From Deltaproteobacteria bacterium (lineage in GTDB: Bacteria; Desulfobacterota; DSM-4660; Desulfatiglandales; HGW-15): a stretch of DNA of 8,910 nucleotides. Below are positions 1 through 5,954 of this stretch, piece after piece; position 1 is the stretch's first letter; each line of letters begins with the position of its first letter. Made by a program: the position numbers and the translations under genes. The DNA lies in NCBI GenBank assembly GCA_019308985.1, contig JAFDHB010000147.1, positions 1 to 8,910 of the forward strand, given 5' to 3'. Below the pieces are notes generated by a model. The model did no database searches and was not told the DNA's origin. It saw only the letters and a program-made list of their open reading frames with translations.

Positions 1-104
1 CTGCCCCGTTTAATGAGTACTGGTGGCGCTGAATCAGAGGTCTAGGAGCACCTAAGAACATCGTTGGGGCAACGGCCTCTGAATCTGGAGTTATTTAACG
101 GGGT
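1..104. other. possible structured RNA or DNA element (three-way junction)
   Basis: No open reading frame of note covers this stretch, but it folds neatly by eye. CCCCGTT (4-10) pairs with AACGGGG (97-103). Inside it CAGAGG (35-40) pairs with CCTCTG (76-81). That stem encloses two hairpins, TAGG-AGCA-CCTA (43-54) and CGTTG-GGG-CAACG (62-74). The result is a closing helix, an inner helix and two terminal hairpins. I do not recognise it as a tRNA, SRP RNA or riboswitch. It directly abuts the dispersed repeat that begins near 111. It could be a small RNA, the end of a mobile element or a chance fold. It may also be truncated by the window edge. Confidence 0.3.
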
Positions 105-110
105 AAATGA

Positions 111-213
111 TTGCGGCGTACGGTAAGTACGCCTCATCACATGAGATTTGCGCGCCTTGAACTTGAAGCTTTTTACTTTGCCATCTCAATTTTGACTTTT
201 TACGAGTTCGTCA
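111..213. repeat. dispersed intergenic repeat, copy 1
   Basis: Positions 113-159 match 5578-5625 in the same order: GCGGCGTAC, a 5-6 base loop, GTACGCCTCAT, six variable bases, then AGATTTGCGCGCCTTG. GGCGTAC (115-121) and GTACGCC (127-133) form a hairpin. The right part (about 165-213), which includes TTTTGACTTTTTACGAG, is not shared with the second copy. The family assignment rests only on these two copies in the window. From 214 to 323 I see no gene or clear promoter; 218-230 (TCGAGCACCAAAT) recurs at 2974-2986 in another intergenic spacer. Confidence 0.5.
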
Positions 214-323
214 AGTGTCGAGCACCAAATAGGAATGAGATAGGGGACTGTGGGGGAGCAGACTAATGGATGACGGGGATTCACATATTGGAATTCACAC
301 TTCGACTCCTTTAGGATGGTGAG

Positions 324-1001
324 ATGGTGGCAAGGACAGGGACACTGAAGAAGGAGTCCGCACAGACTGCCAGGGAGGAGCAGAGCAAGCCGAAAATACA
401 TGACGTAACCGGCGTCATCCTTGCCGGAGGCAAGAGCAACCGATACGGCGAAAACAAGGCCCTTGTCAAGTTCGAAGGGATTCCATTGATCCAAAGGGTT
501 ATTAACGTCCTGGACGGAATCTTCCCCCGCCTCATTATCATAACCAATACCCCTGGCGAATATGCCCATCTCGGCCTGCCCATGTATGAAGACTTGATCA
601 AGGAGTTGGGACCCATAGGGGGAATTTACACCGGCCTGAGCGTCATGGAGGGAGATCTCGGCTTTTTTGTCGCCTGCGACATGCCCTTCCTTAATGAGGC
701 CCTTATACGCCACTTGCTCCTTTGCGGGGAAGATTACGATGCAGTCATTCCCAGGGTGGATTGGAAGATCGAGGCGCTTCATTCCCTTTATCACAGGAGA
801 TTGATCCCCATCATAAAGGAGCACATCGATTTGGGCCTGTACCAGGTAATCAGAGTCTTTTCCAAGATCCGTGTCAAGTACGTTGATGAAGAGGAGATAA
901 GGGCCTTCGATCCCGAACTCAAGACATTCATCAACATAAACAGGCCCGACGACCTTGCTCTTAACCTCAATCAACCGGAGGGTGGATCCAATCATGGTTG
1001 A
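324..1001 (+). CDS. mobA: molybdenum cofactor guanylyltransferase MobA
   Basis: A 225-residue cytoplasmic protein of the MobA family, which transfers GMP from GTP to Mo-molybdopterin to make the guanine dinucleotide cofactor used by DMSO-reductase-type enzymes such as formate dehydrogenases. The nucleotide-binding signature LAGGKSNRYGENKAL lies at residues 33-47 (family pattern LAGGxSxRMGxDKAL). GPIGGIYTGL is at 96-105, the metal-binding CDMPF at 118-122, and the C-terminal FININRPDDL at 202-211 matches the family FxNINTPxDL. The length is slightly above usual because of about 27 charged residues before the Rossmann strand. The ATG has AGGA at 313-316 upstream. It is the first gene of an overlapping plus-strand trio. 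A long reading frame antisense to it is a shadow. Confidence 0.9.
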   Translation: MVARTGTLKKESAQTAREEQSKPKIHDVTGVILAGGKSNRYGENKALVKFEGIPLIQRVINVLDGIFPRLIIITNTPGEYAHLGLPMYEDLIKELGPIGGIYTGLSVMEGDLGFFVACDMPFLNEALIRHLLLCGEDYDAVIPRVDWKIEALHSLYHRRLIPIIKEHIDLGLYQVIRVFSKIRVKYVDEEEIRAFDPELKTFININRPDDLALNLNQPEGGSNHG

Positions 1002-2022
1002 ACTAGTTGCAGCCGTAGGCTTTGCTGTTATCATCTCCGCCGGCTGCTCCCTTTTTGAAGCGGTCCTTTATTCGGTGCCCACAAGACACATCGAAATCAT
1101 GGCCCGCGACAATAAGAGGAGCGGTAAGGTCTTAAAGGAACTGCGCGCAAATGTGGACCGGCCCATTTCCGCGGTACTCTCCCTGAATACCATCGCCAAC
1201 ACGGCAGGCGCGGCCATCGCGGGCTCAGCGGCAACCGCCGTGTTCGGCCAGGAATGGCTATTCTCATTCTCAGCCGCCTTCACGCTCGCCATCCTGATCT
1301 TCTCGGAGATTATCCCGAAGACGGCCGGCGTCGTCTATGCCCGGGCACTGGCGCCCTTGGTAGCCCTGCCCTTGAACTGGCTCGTGAGGTTTATGACCCC
1401 GGCGATCTGGCTCTGTGGCCTTGTTACAAGGATGATAGCCAGGGGCAAGATCCAGGAGACCGTTTCCCCGGATGAACTGAAGACCATGGCCCAATTGAGC
1501 CTTCGGGTAGGAGGGATAAAGCCTTACCAGTTGAACGTAATAGACAACATACTTTCCCTCGAAAACGTCACTGCAAAGGACGTTATGACTCCCCGGACCG
1601 TCATATTTTCATTGAGTGCGGACTTGACCCTTGAGGAGGCCAGCAAGGCTTCCACTAACTGGGAGCACAGTCGGTTCCCGGTCTACAAAAAGGATATTGA
1701 AGACATCGTGGGAATAGTCCTCACCAAGGAACTCTTCATCAGTCTTTCCCGGGGCAAGAAGGATCTACGCCTTTCCGATATCATGAGGTCCGTCCGCTTC
1801 GTGGCCGAGACCGCGAAACTGGACCGTGTCCTCATGGAGTTCATCACTTCAAGGCAGCACCTTTTCGTGGTCCTGGACGAGTACGGGGGTCTTTCCGGCC
1901 TCATAACCCTGGAAGACATCCTTGAGGAAATCCTGGGAAGGGAAATCATGGACGAGTCTGACCAGATTGCGGACAAGAGGGCACTGGCAAGGCTGAGGAG
2001 AAGCAGGATCAAGAGGCAATGA
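994..2022 (+). CDS. CNNM/DUF21 membrane protein with paired CBS domains
   Basis: I chose ATG 994 (342 residues, MVELVAAVGF) over the in-frame ATG 955 because GGAGGG at 977-982 precedes it and it starts directly with a membrane segment; this gives an 8-base overlap with mobA. Residues 1-150 form the CNNM transmembrane domain, with hydrophobic stretches near 1-26, 57-80, 86-104 and 112-148. The family signature is IFSEIIPKTAG at 102-112, where S104 stands in place of the usual G. Two CBS domains follow, roughly 197-250 (EHSRFPVYKKD at 224-234) and 262-315 (VVLDEYGGLSGLITLEDIL at 292-310). CNNM/CorC proteins act in Mg2+ or other divalent cation transport and the CBS pair usually binds adenine nucleotides. 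The C-terminal CorC_HlyC domain is absent: only about 25 basic residues follow the second CBS domain. Confidence 0.85.
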   Translation: MVELVAAVGFAVIISAGCSLFEAVLYSVPTRHIEIMARDNKRSGKVLKELRANVDRPISAVLSLNTIANTAGAAIAGSAATAVFGQEWLFSFSAAFTLAILIFSEIIPKTAGVVYARALAPLVALPLNWLVRFMTPAIWLCGLVTRMIARGKIQETVSPDELKTMAQLSLRVGGIKPYQLNVIDNILSLENVTAKDVMTPRTVIFSLSADLTLEEASKASTNWEHSRFPVYKKDIEDIVGIVLTKELFISLSRGKKDLRLSDIMRSVRFVAETAKLDRVLMEFITSRQHLFVVLDEYGGLSGLITLEDILEEILGREIMDESDQIADKRALARLRRSRIKRQ

Positions 2023-2933
2023 GCGTCCTCGAAGCCAAGCTCTTGGAACTCCTTGAACAAGAGGGACCGTTGACCGGGGAGGAGATATCCGAGCTCCTCC
2101 CCGGTGATCAGCTCGCCCTATGGAGAACGTGCAGGAGCTCCGCTGAAATAGCGCAGGTCTTTGTGGGGACCAGGTACCTGCGCCTGGACCGCAGAGTAAA
2201 AGGCTATGCGAGGCTTTCACCTTCCATTCTCAGAGAATTTCTGACTTACACGGTCATGGGCCTATCCGGTGATCTCGCCAGGTTGAGAGCAAGGGCCGAA
2301 GAAATTCGGTCACGGATAGGCGAAGTAAGCCGCGCCAAGTGCGAGCTGGCCTACAGCCTGGTTTCCGCCCTTTGCAACAGGTGGGAGAACGAGATTCCCA
2401 TTGAAGAACACGTGTGTTTCATCCTGGCTGGTGACATAGTCTACAACATGGCACACGATTGCCCCCGGCCGGAAAGGAGCACCGGTAAAATGGTAAAGGG
2501 CTCTGACCTGGATCTCGTGGTGATCGTGGACGACCAGCTTCCCGACAATTCAGTCAAAAGACTGGATGACGCGATATACAGGGAAAAGTACCGCCTCTTG
2601 ATAACGCCCCACCTAAGGGAAGAGATCGACTATGTGGTGAAGGGCATGGAACGGGTGAGAGAGCAGGTCCGATTTGACACTTACAGGCACATGGTGGCCT
2701 GCAAGATCATGCAGGAGGGGACCTTGCTCTTTGGGAGCGAAGAAATCTTCCATTGGGTAAAGACCACCCTCAGGGAGCAAGGCATCATGGACAGGTTGGC
2801 GGCCATGGAAAGGACCGCCAAGGAATTCAGGAGAAGAGCGGAAGAGATTCTGTTAAGTCAAGATCCTGAAAGGCTTAAGGAGGAGGGGCTAAACCTCTTC
2901 TACCCCTCCGAGGAATCGGAGGAGTTCGAATAA
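2019..2933 (+). CDS. nucleotidyltransferase-like protein with N-terminal winged-helix-like segment
   Basis: A 304-residue soluble protein that starts inside the stop of the CNNM gene (ATGA overlap), so it is very probably translationally coupled. Residues 1-70 (LLELLEQEGPLTGEEISELL) resemble a winged-helix module. Residues 85-120 are probably helical. A polymerase-beta-type nucleotidyltransferase core is suggested by GSDLDLVVIVDD at 161-172, with D163 and D165 as candidate metal ligands, and EEIDYVV at 201-207, with D204 as the third acid. The usual glycine-serine motif before the catalytic aspartates appears as AGD (137-139), with a long insert before GSDLD. The C-terminal tail (235-304) is charged and helical. 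The substrate cannot be told. This could be an active adenylyl- or other NMP-transferase or a degenerate regulatory form. Confidence 0.7.
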   Translation: MSVLEAKLLELLEQEGPLTGEEISELLPGDQLALWRTCRSSAEIAQVFVGTRYLRLDRRVKGYARLSPSILREFLTYTVMGLSGDLARLRARAEEIRSRIGEVSRAKCELAYSLVSALCNRWENEIPIEEHVCFILAGDIVYNMAHDCPRPERSTGKMVKGSDLDLVVIVDDQLPDNSVKRLDDAIYREKYRLLITPHLREEIDYVVKGMERVREQVRFDTYRHMVACKIMQEGTLLFGSEEIFHWVKTTLREQGIMDRLAAMERTAKEFRRRAEEILLSQDPERLKEEGLNLFYPSEESEEFE

Positions 2934-2965
2934 CCCACCCCATGCAATCTCCGTGGACCCAAGAT

Positions 2966-3007
2966 AACAAATTTCGAGCACCAAATTCCAAATCCAAATC
3001 AAGCACC
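2966..3007. repeat. AT-rich degenerate heptad repeat
   Basis: Six consecutive 7-base blocks can be read in phase: AACAAAT, TTCGAGC, ACCAAAT, TCCAAAT, CCAAATC and AAGCACC. Blocks three to five are close variants of CCAAAT. A 13-base piece (TCGAGCACCAAAT) recurs at 218-230. The block lies between the stop of the nucleotidyltransferase gene and the infA promoter. The 129-base spacer holds no obvious terminator. Confidence 0.35.
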
Positions 3008-3030
3008 CTACCGCAACTAATCTTGATTTG

Positions 3031-3059
3031 TTGACACGGGGAGGAATTAGTGGCAGTAT
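3031..3059 (+). promoter_or_regulatory. putative sigma70 promoter of infA
   Basis: A perfect TTGACA (3031-3036) is followed by a 17-base spacer and CAGTAT (3054-3059). The -10 matches only three of six consensus bases, but TGG immediately precedes it, as in an extended -10. A small inverted repeat, GTATC-AGAT-GATAC (3056-3069), overlaps the -10 and the expected start site and could be an operator. Transcription would begin near 3066, about 50 bases before the infA start. Confidence 0.5.
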
Positions 3060-3106
3060 CAGATGATACAGAGCGGCCCTTGTGGACAGGGAGAAGCGGC
3101 CGCAGA

Positions 3107-3112
3107 AAGGAG
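3107..3112 (+). promoter_or_regulatory. ribosome binding site that fixes the TTG start of infA
   Basis: AAGGAG lies four bases before TTG 3117. The upstream in-frame ATG at 3063 has no comparable site, lies at or before the predicted transcription start, and would add 18 residues with no counterpart in IF-1. Confidence 0.65.
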
Positions 3113-3116
3113 TGCC

Positions 3117-3335
3117 TTGAGCAGAGAAGATCTCATACAATTGGAAGGTGTCGTGACCAGGGTCCTCGGGGGAGGAACCATGGAGATTCAGTGCGCTAAT
3201 GATGTGGTTGTGAGGGGGGTCTTGTCGGGTCGTATGAAAAAGCATCGCATCAAGGTCATAAAGGGAGACAGGGTGCAGGTCAGCGTTTCGCCCTACGACA
3301 CCTCCCACGGCATCATCACCCTGCGTCTGAGGTAG
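3117..3335 (+). CDS. infA: translation initiation factor IF-1
   Basis: With the TTG start the product is exactly 72 residues, the usual IF-1 length. It is a single OB-fold (S1-like) protein that binds the ribosomal A site during initiation together with IF-2 and IF-3. The family pattern is clear: an N-terminal SREDLIQLEGVV segment, then VVVRGVLSGRMKKHRIKVI (matching E. coli VVTAHISGKMRKNYIRIL), GDRVQVSVSPYD and a closing basic GIITLRLR. It is probably the first gene of a transcript continuing into the Memo-family gene 43 bases downstream. Confidence 0.92.
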   Translation: MSREDLIQLEGVVTRVLGGGTMEIQCANDVVVRGVLSGRMKKHRIKVIKGDRVQVSVSPYDTSHGIITLRLR

Positions 3336-3378
3336 GTGCGGACCATCCCCACGGACCCATCCGCCCAAGCAGGAGACC

Positions 3379-4599
3379 ATGGACGATCCATTGCCGGCTG
3401 TAAGGAAGGACCTGGAATTCGTGCCTGTTCAACACGGTGGAAGGCAACTGGTCCTTGTCAGGGATCACCTGGGGCTGGTGAAGGAGGGCCAGGCCGTGGA
3501 ATTGCCCCTCTACCAGATCATGGTGATGCTCAATGGCACGACCTCCATCAGGGACCTACAGATGGAACTCATGAGGCAGAAGGGTGGAGTGCTGGTGGAT
3601 TCCAGGGAGGTTGAGGCCATTATCGATCACCTGGACGAGTCCTTCTTGCTGGATTCTGAGAGGTTTCGCGGGGCCAGGGAAAGAATAGTCCGGGAATTCG
3701 TTTCCATGGAGGTGAGGCCCTGCTCCCACTGCGGAAAGGCCTATCCCGAGCATCCTTCCCAATTGAAGGAGCGTCTTGACGAGATCCTGAACAGCCGCTA
3801 CCGGAAACCCGGCCCCGATGGCAAGATCATCGGGCTCATCGCGCCCCATATTGACCTGGCGGCGGGAGAGAGGGTCTATTCGAGGGCATACCAGACCATA
3901 TCGGGTGCGTCCCCTTCCAGGGTCGTGATCCTGGGGGTGGGCCATCACCTTAGAGAAGAGCTTTTCAGCCTCACGAAAAAGGATTTTGAGACCCCCCTGG
4001 GGAGGGTGAGGACGGACCGCTCAGTGATAGAAAAGTTGAAAAAGGCGGGGAGAGGCGCCATATCTGCCGACGATTTCCCGCACCGCTCCGAGCATTCCAT
4101 CGAGTTTCAGCTCCTGTTTCTTCAGCACGTACTCGGAGACAAGGACTTTGTCCTGGTCCCTGTCCTGTGCGGGTTTGCAAGGGCCTCCCTCCCGGAATAC
4201 AGCAGGCAGGCATACCTGGATCGAGCAGGCCCCTTTGTCCAGGCCATGAGGGAGATCCTGGAACAGGAGGCAGGGGAGACCCTGGTGGTGGCAGGGGTGG
4301 ATTTTTCCCATATCGGGCCAAAGTTCGGCCACGACAGACCCGCGGAATACCTGAGGGCACAGGCCGAGGGCCATGACAGGAAGTTGTTGGAGTACCTGTC
4401 CCAGAGGGATCCTGACGGATTCTGGGAAGAGTCCCGACGGGTGGATGACAGGTACAATGTGTGCGGGTTTTCGGCCCTTGCCTGCCTCATGGAGGTATTG
4501 CCGCCGGCAAGGGGACATCTGCTTGAACACGAGACCTGGTTTGAGGCCCCGACCCAGTCGGCGGTCAGCTTCGCCGCCATGGCGTTCACAAGGGAGTGA
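3379..4599 (+). CDS. Memo-family protein (AmmeMemoRadiSam system protein B-like) with N-terminal extension
   Basis: A 406-residue protein. The C-terminal portion (about 147-405) is a Memo domain, related to class III extradiol dioxygenases. Visible motifs are APHIDLAAG (155-163), GVGHH (186-190), HSIEFQ (239-244), VDFSHIG (307-313) and VCGFSAL (361-367). By family comparison the metal ligands would be H157, one of H189/H190 and C362, as in human MEMO1. Residues 1-110 form an extension with a PqqD-like or winged-helix look (LPLYQIMVMLNGTTSIRDL at 42-60, then HLDESFLLDSE). CSHCG (115-119) could be half of a metal site. AGGAG at 3371-3375 precedes the ATG. The partners of the AmmeMemoRadiSam set (AMMECR1 and radical SAM) are not in the window. 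The molecular role of bacterial Memo proteins is unsettled. Confidence 0.85.
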   Translation: MDDPLPAVRKDLEFVPVQHGGRQLVLVRDHLGLVKEGQAVELPLYQIMVMLNGTTSIRDLQMELMRQKGGVLVDSREVEAIIDHLDESFLLDSERFRGARERIVREFVSMEVRPCSHCGKAYPEHPSQLKERLDEILNSRYRKPGPDGKIIGLIAPHIDLAAGERVYSRAYQTISGASPSRVVILGVGHHLREELFSLTKKDFETPLGRVRTDRSVIEKLKKAGRGAISADDFPHRSEHSIEFQLLFLQHVLGDKDFVLVPVLCGFARASLPEYSRQAYLDRAGPFVQAMREILEQEAGETLVVAGVDFSHIGPKFGHDRPAEYLRAQAEGHDRKLLEYLSQRDPDGFWEESRRVDDRYNVCGFSALACLMEVLPPARGHLLEHETWFEAPTQSAVSFAAMAFTRE

Positions 4600-4621
4600 G
4601 ATGCCCGTGGAGAGGGGTTAT

Positions 4622-4813
4622 GGAGGTTCAAGGTTCAAAGTTCAAGGTTCAAGGTTGGAGGTTCAAGGTTTAAGGTTTAAGGTTGGAGGTTCAAGGTTCA
4701 AGGTTTAAGGTTGGAGGTTCAAGGTTCAAGGTTTAAGGTTGGAGGTTCAAGGTTCAAGGTTTAAGGTTGGAGGTTCAAGGTTCAAGGTTCAAGGTTCAAG
4801 GTTCAAGGTTGAA
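4622..4813 (+). repeat. tandem heptad array GGTTCAA, 27 units
   Basis: From 4625 to 4813 there are 27 seven-base units without a single insertion or deletion. Most are GGTTCAA, with GGTTTAA, AGTTCAA, GGTTGGA and GGTTGAA variants. A higher-order 28-base unit (GGTTGGA + GGTTCAA + GGTTCAA + GGTTTAA) starts at 4653, 4681, 4709 and 4737; the first copy has one substitution. A fifth start at 4765 runs into five plain GGTTCAA units. The array ends five bases before the start codon of the four-helix gene and begins 22 bases after the Memo stop. Confidence 0.9.
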
Positions 4814-4818
4814 GATCA

Positions 4819-5271
4819 ATGAAAATTGAACGCTTCGAAGATATTCAGGCCTGGCAACTTGCCCGTGAGTTGACGCGAATGGTCTATAGTCTCACAAAGA
4901 AGCCAAAATTGGCGAAGGATTATGAGCTCAAGAGACAGATACAAAGTGCTGCTGGGTCCTCGATGCACAATATTGCCGAAGGTTTTGGTTCCGAATCCAA
5001 TGGAGAGTTTGTCCGTTTCTTGCGCTATGCAAAGCGATCCTGCTCTGAAGTCCAAAGTGAACTCTATGTAGCTCTTGATGAAGGATACATATCTCTAGAC
5101 GAATTCAAGGAGGTTTACGAGCAAGCTGGCAGAACACGGGCTGCGGTTCATGGATTCATCAATTACCTCAAGAATTACGAACCGTGGGAGAAAGCCAAGC
5201 CCAAGCTCGGAACCCCGAACCCTGAACCTCGAACCTTGAATCCCAATCGGGTTACGGAGGTCTTGCGATGA
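4819..5271 (+). CDS. four-helix bundle protein (23S rRNA-intervening-sequence family)
   Basis: A 150-residue protein. FEDIQAWQLAREL (6-18) and the helix-helix core IQSAAGSSMHNIAEGFG (41-57) followed by GEFVRFLRYAKRSCSEVQSEL (62-82) are characteristic of the S23/IVS four-helix family, related in fold to the Avd accessory proteins of diversity-generating retroelements. Members form pentameric bundles and often sit next to repeats; their function is unknown. The family usually ends after about 120 residues (here INYLKNYEPW). The last 30 residues, with PNPEPRTLNPN, are translated from inverted heptad repeats and intergenic sequence, and the stop overlaps the next gene's ATG. The ribosome site is weak because the repeat array abuts the start. 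Confidence 0.8.
   Translation: MKIERFEDIQAWQLARELTRMVYSLTKKPKLAKDYELKRQIQSAAGSSMHNIAEGFGSESNGEFVRFLRYAKRSCSEVQSELYVALDEGYISLDEFKEVYEQAGRTRAAVHGFINYLKNYEPWEKAKPKLGTPNPEPRTLNPNRVTEVLR
5210..5244 (-). repeat. inverted heptad block at the 3' end of the four-helix gene
   Basis: Five in-phase heptads (GAACCCC, GAACCCT, GAACCTC, GAACCTT, GAATCCC) are the reverse complement of the GGTTCAA type at 4625-4813. They therefore flank the four-helix gene in inverted orientation. They lie inside its reading frame and encode its proline-rich tail. Confidence 0.8.
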
Positions 5272-5522
5272 AGAGCCCCCCTTTTGACTACACGAACGGC
5301 GGTGTCGACGACCCTTCCCAGGGACGGCAGGCGGATTTCGAAGAGTTCGAGGCCACCGAGCTTTACTGCCCCAAGTGCGGTGTGGCGGTTCCCGTGAGAA
5401 AGTCCCTCCTCCTCATCCTACCCGAGGGGGACAAGTATGAATACAGATGCCAGCAATGCGGCACTACCGTTGGGGACAAAATGGACAAGAGCGGGCAGTT
5501 TTACGGCATCCTCAAGACCTAG
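5268..5522 (+). CDS. small zinc-ribbon protein of unknown function
   Basis: An 84-residue soluble protein with two cysteine pairs: CPKCG (34-38) and CQQCG (61-65), separated by a short beta-like segment (VPVRKSLLLILPEGDKYEYR). This is a typical zinc-ribbon arrangement. GGAGG at 5256-5260 lies seven bases before the ATG, so the gene has its own ribosome site although the four-helix frame overlaps its first four bases. It probably belonged to the infA-memo transcript before the heptad/four-helix block was inserted. I do not recognise a specific family. Confidence 0.7.
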   Translation: MKSPPFDYTNGGVDDPSQGRQADFEEFEATELYCPKCGVAVPVRKSLLLILPEGDKYEYRCQQCGTTVGDKMDKSGQFYGILKT

Positions 5523-5523
5523 T

Positions 5524-5652
5524 GTGATGCATCCGCAAGAACCCCATCTGCTGCGTTGCGCTGCATCTTTAGTCACTGCGGCGTACTTCTATGTACGCCT
5601 CATTCCTAAAGATTTGCGCGCCTTGCATCTGGGGCCCTTTCGAACGCATCAC
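5524..5652. repeat. 129-base imperfect palindrome, dispersed repeat copy 2
   Basis: The ends are GTGATGC (5524-5530) and GCATCAC (5646-5652). Inner arms CCCCATCTGC (5542-5551) and GCATCTGGGG (5625-5634) largely complement each other (with mismatches), as do CATCTTTAG and CTAAAGAT. The centre is GGCGTAC-TTCTAT-GTACGCC. It begins one base after the zinc-ribbon stop, so as RNA it would form a long hairpin just downstream of that gene. No T-run follows, so it is not a standard terminator. The centre and right arm are shared with 113-159. Confidence 0.65.
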
Positions 5653-5664
5653 CAGTATAGGGTT

Positions 5665-5833
5665 TCGAAGCAACCGTGTTGCTGGCTTTGGCTTTGGACC
5701 GAGGTGACCGTGTCACTGGTCCTTTGGATCGAAGCAACCGTGTTGCTGGCTTTGGCTTTGGACCGAGGTGACCGTGTCACTGGTCCTTTGGATCGAAGCA
5801 ACCGTGTTGCTGGCTTTGGACCGACATGGTCGG
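5665..5833 (+). repeat. hairpin array A1 (REP-like)
   Basis: Six short hairpins with three-base loops: GCAAC type at 5669-5683, 5733-5747 and 5797-5811; GTGAC type at 5704-5716 and 5768-5780; CCGAC type at 5821-5833. Each is preceded by TTTGGAYCGA or a variant. Positions 5686-5749 and 5750-5813 are an exact 64-base tandem duplication carrying two hairpins each. The array reads in the opposite orientation to those at 7875-8163 and 8756-8910. No gene is seen here; apparent reading frames are repeat translations. Confidence 0.8.
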
Positions 5834-5854
5834 CCCGCCCCATATTTAAGAGGA

Positions 5855-5910
5855 GGTTCAAGGTTCAAAGTTCCAGGTTCAAACTTCAAGGTTCAAAGCT
5901 AAAGGTTCGT
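5855..5910 (+). repeat. heptad block GGTTCAA, 8 units
   Basis: Eight in-phase heptads: GGTTCAA twice, AGTTCCA, GGTTCAA, ACTTCAA, GGTTCAA, AGCTAAA, GGTTCGT. It lies between the two halves of hairpin array A and is oriented like the 4625-4813 array. The 44 bases that follow (5911-5954) hold two ATCCGYG motifs about ten bases apart and no gene. Confidence 0.75.
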
Positions 5911-5954
5911 GAAATCCGCGTAATCCGTGCCAAAGATATTTTTCTTGTCCCTTT

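Noticed and set aside
1..104. Integron attC site or tRNA
   Set aside because: GTTTAAT and ATTTAAC at the ends resemble R-box motifs, but the order is reversed compared with attC (which starts with AAC and ends with GTT). No anticodon or T-loop arrangement fits a tRNA.
955..993. Upstream ATG of the CNNM gene (13 extra residues)
   Set aside because: MLLTSINRRVDPI is the mobA 3' end read in another frame; the ribosome site and the membrane segment favour ATG 994.
186..1034. 282-codon open frame on the minus strand opposite mobA
   Set aside because: It is antisense to a clear MobA and its translation has no recognisable domain; it exists because of the codon use of mobA.
4819..5271. Diversity-generating retroelement accessory protein (Avd)
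   Set aside because: The fold family is related, but no reverse transcriptase, template repeat or variable repeat is visible in the window.
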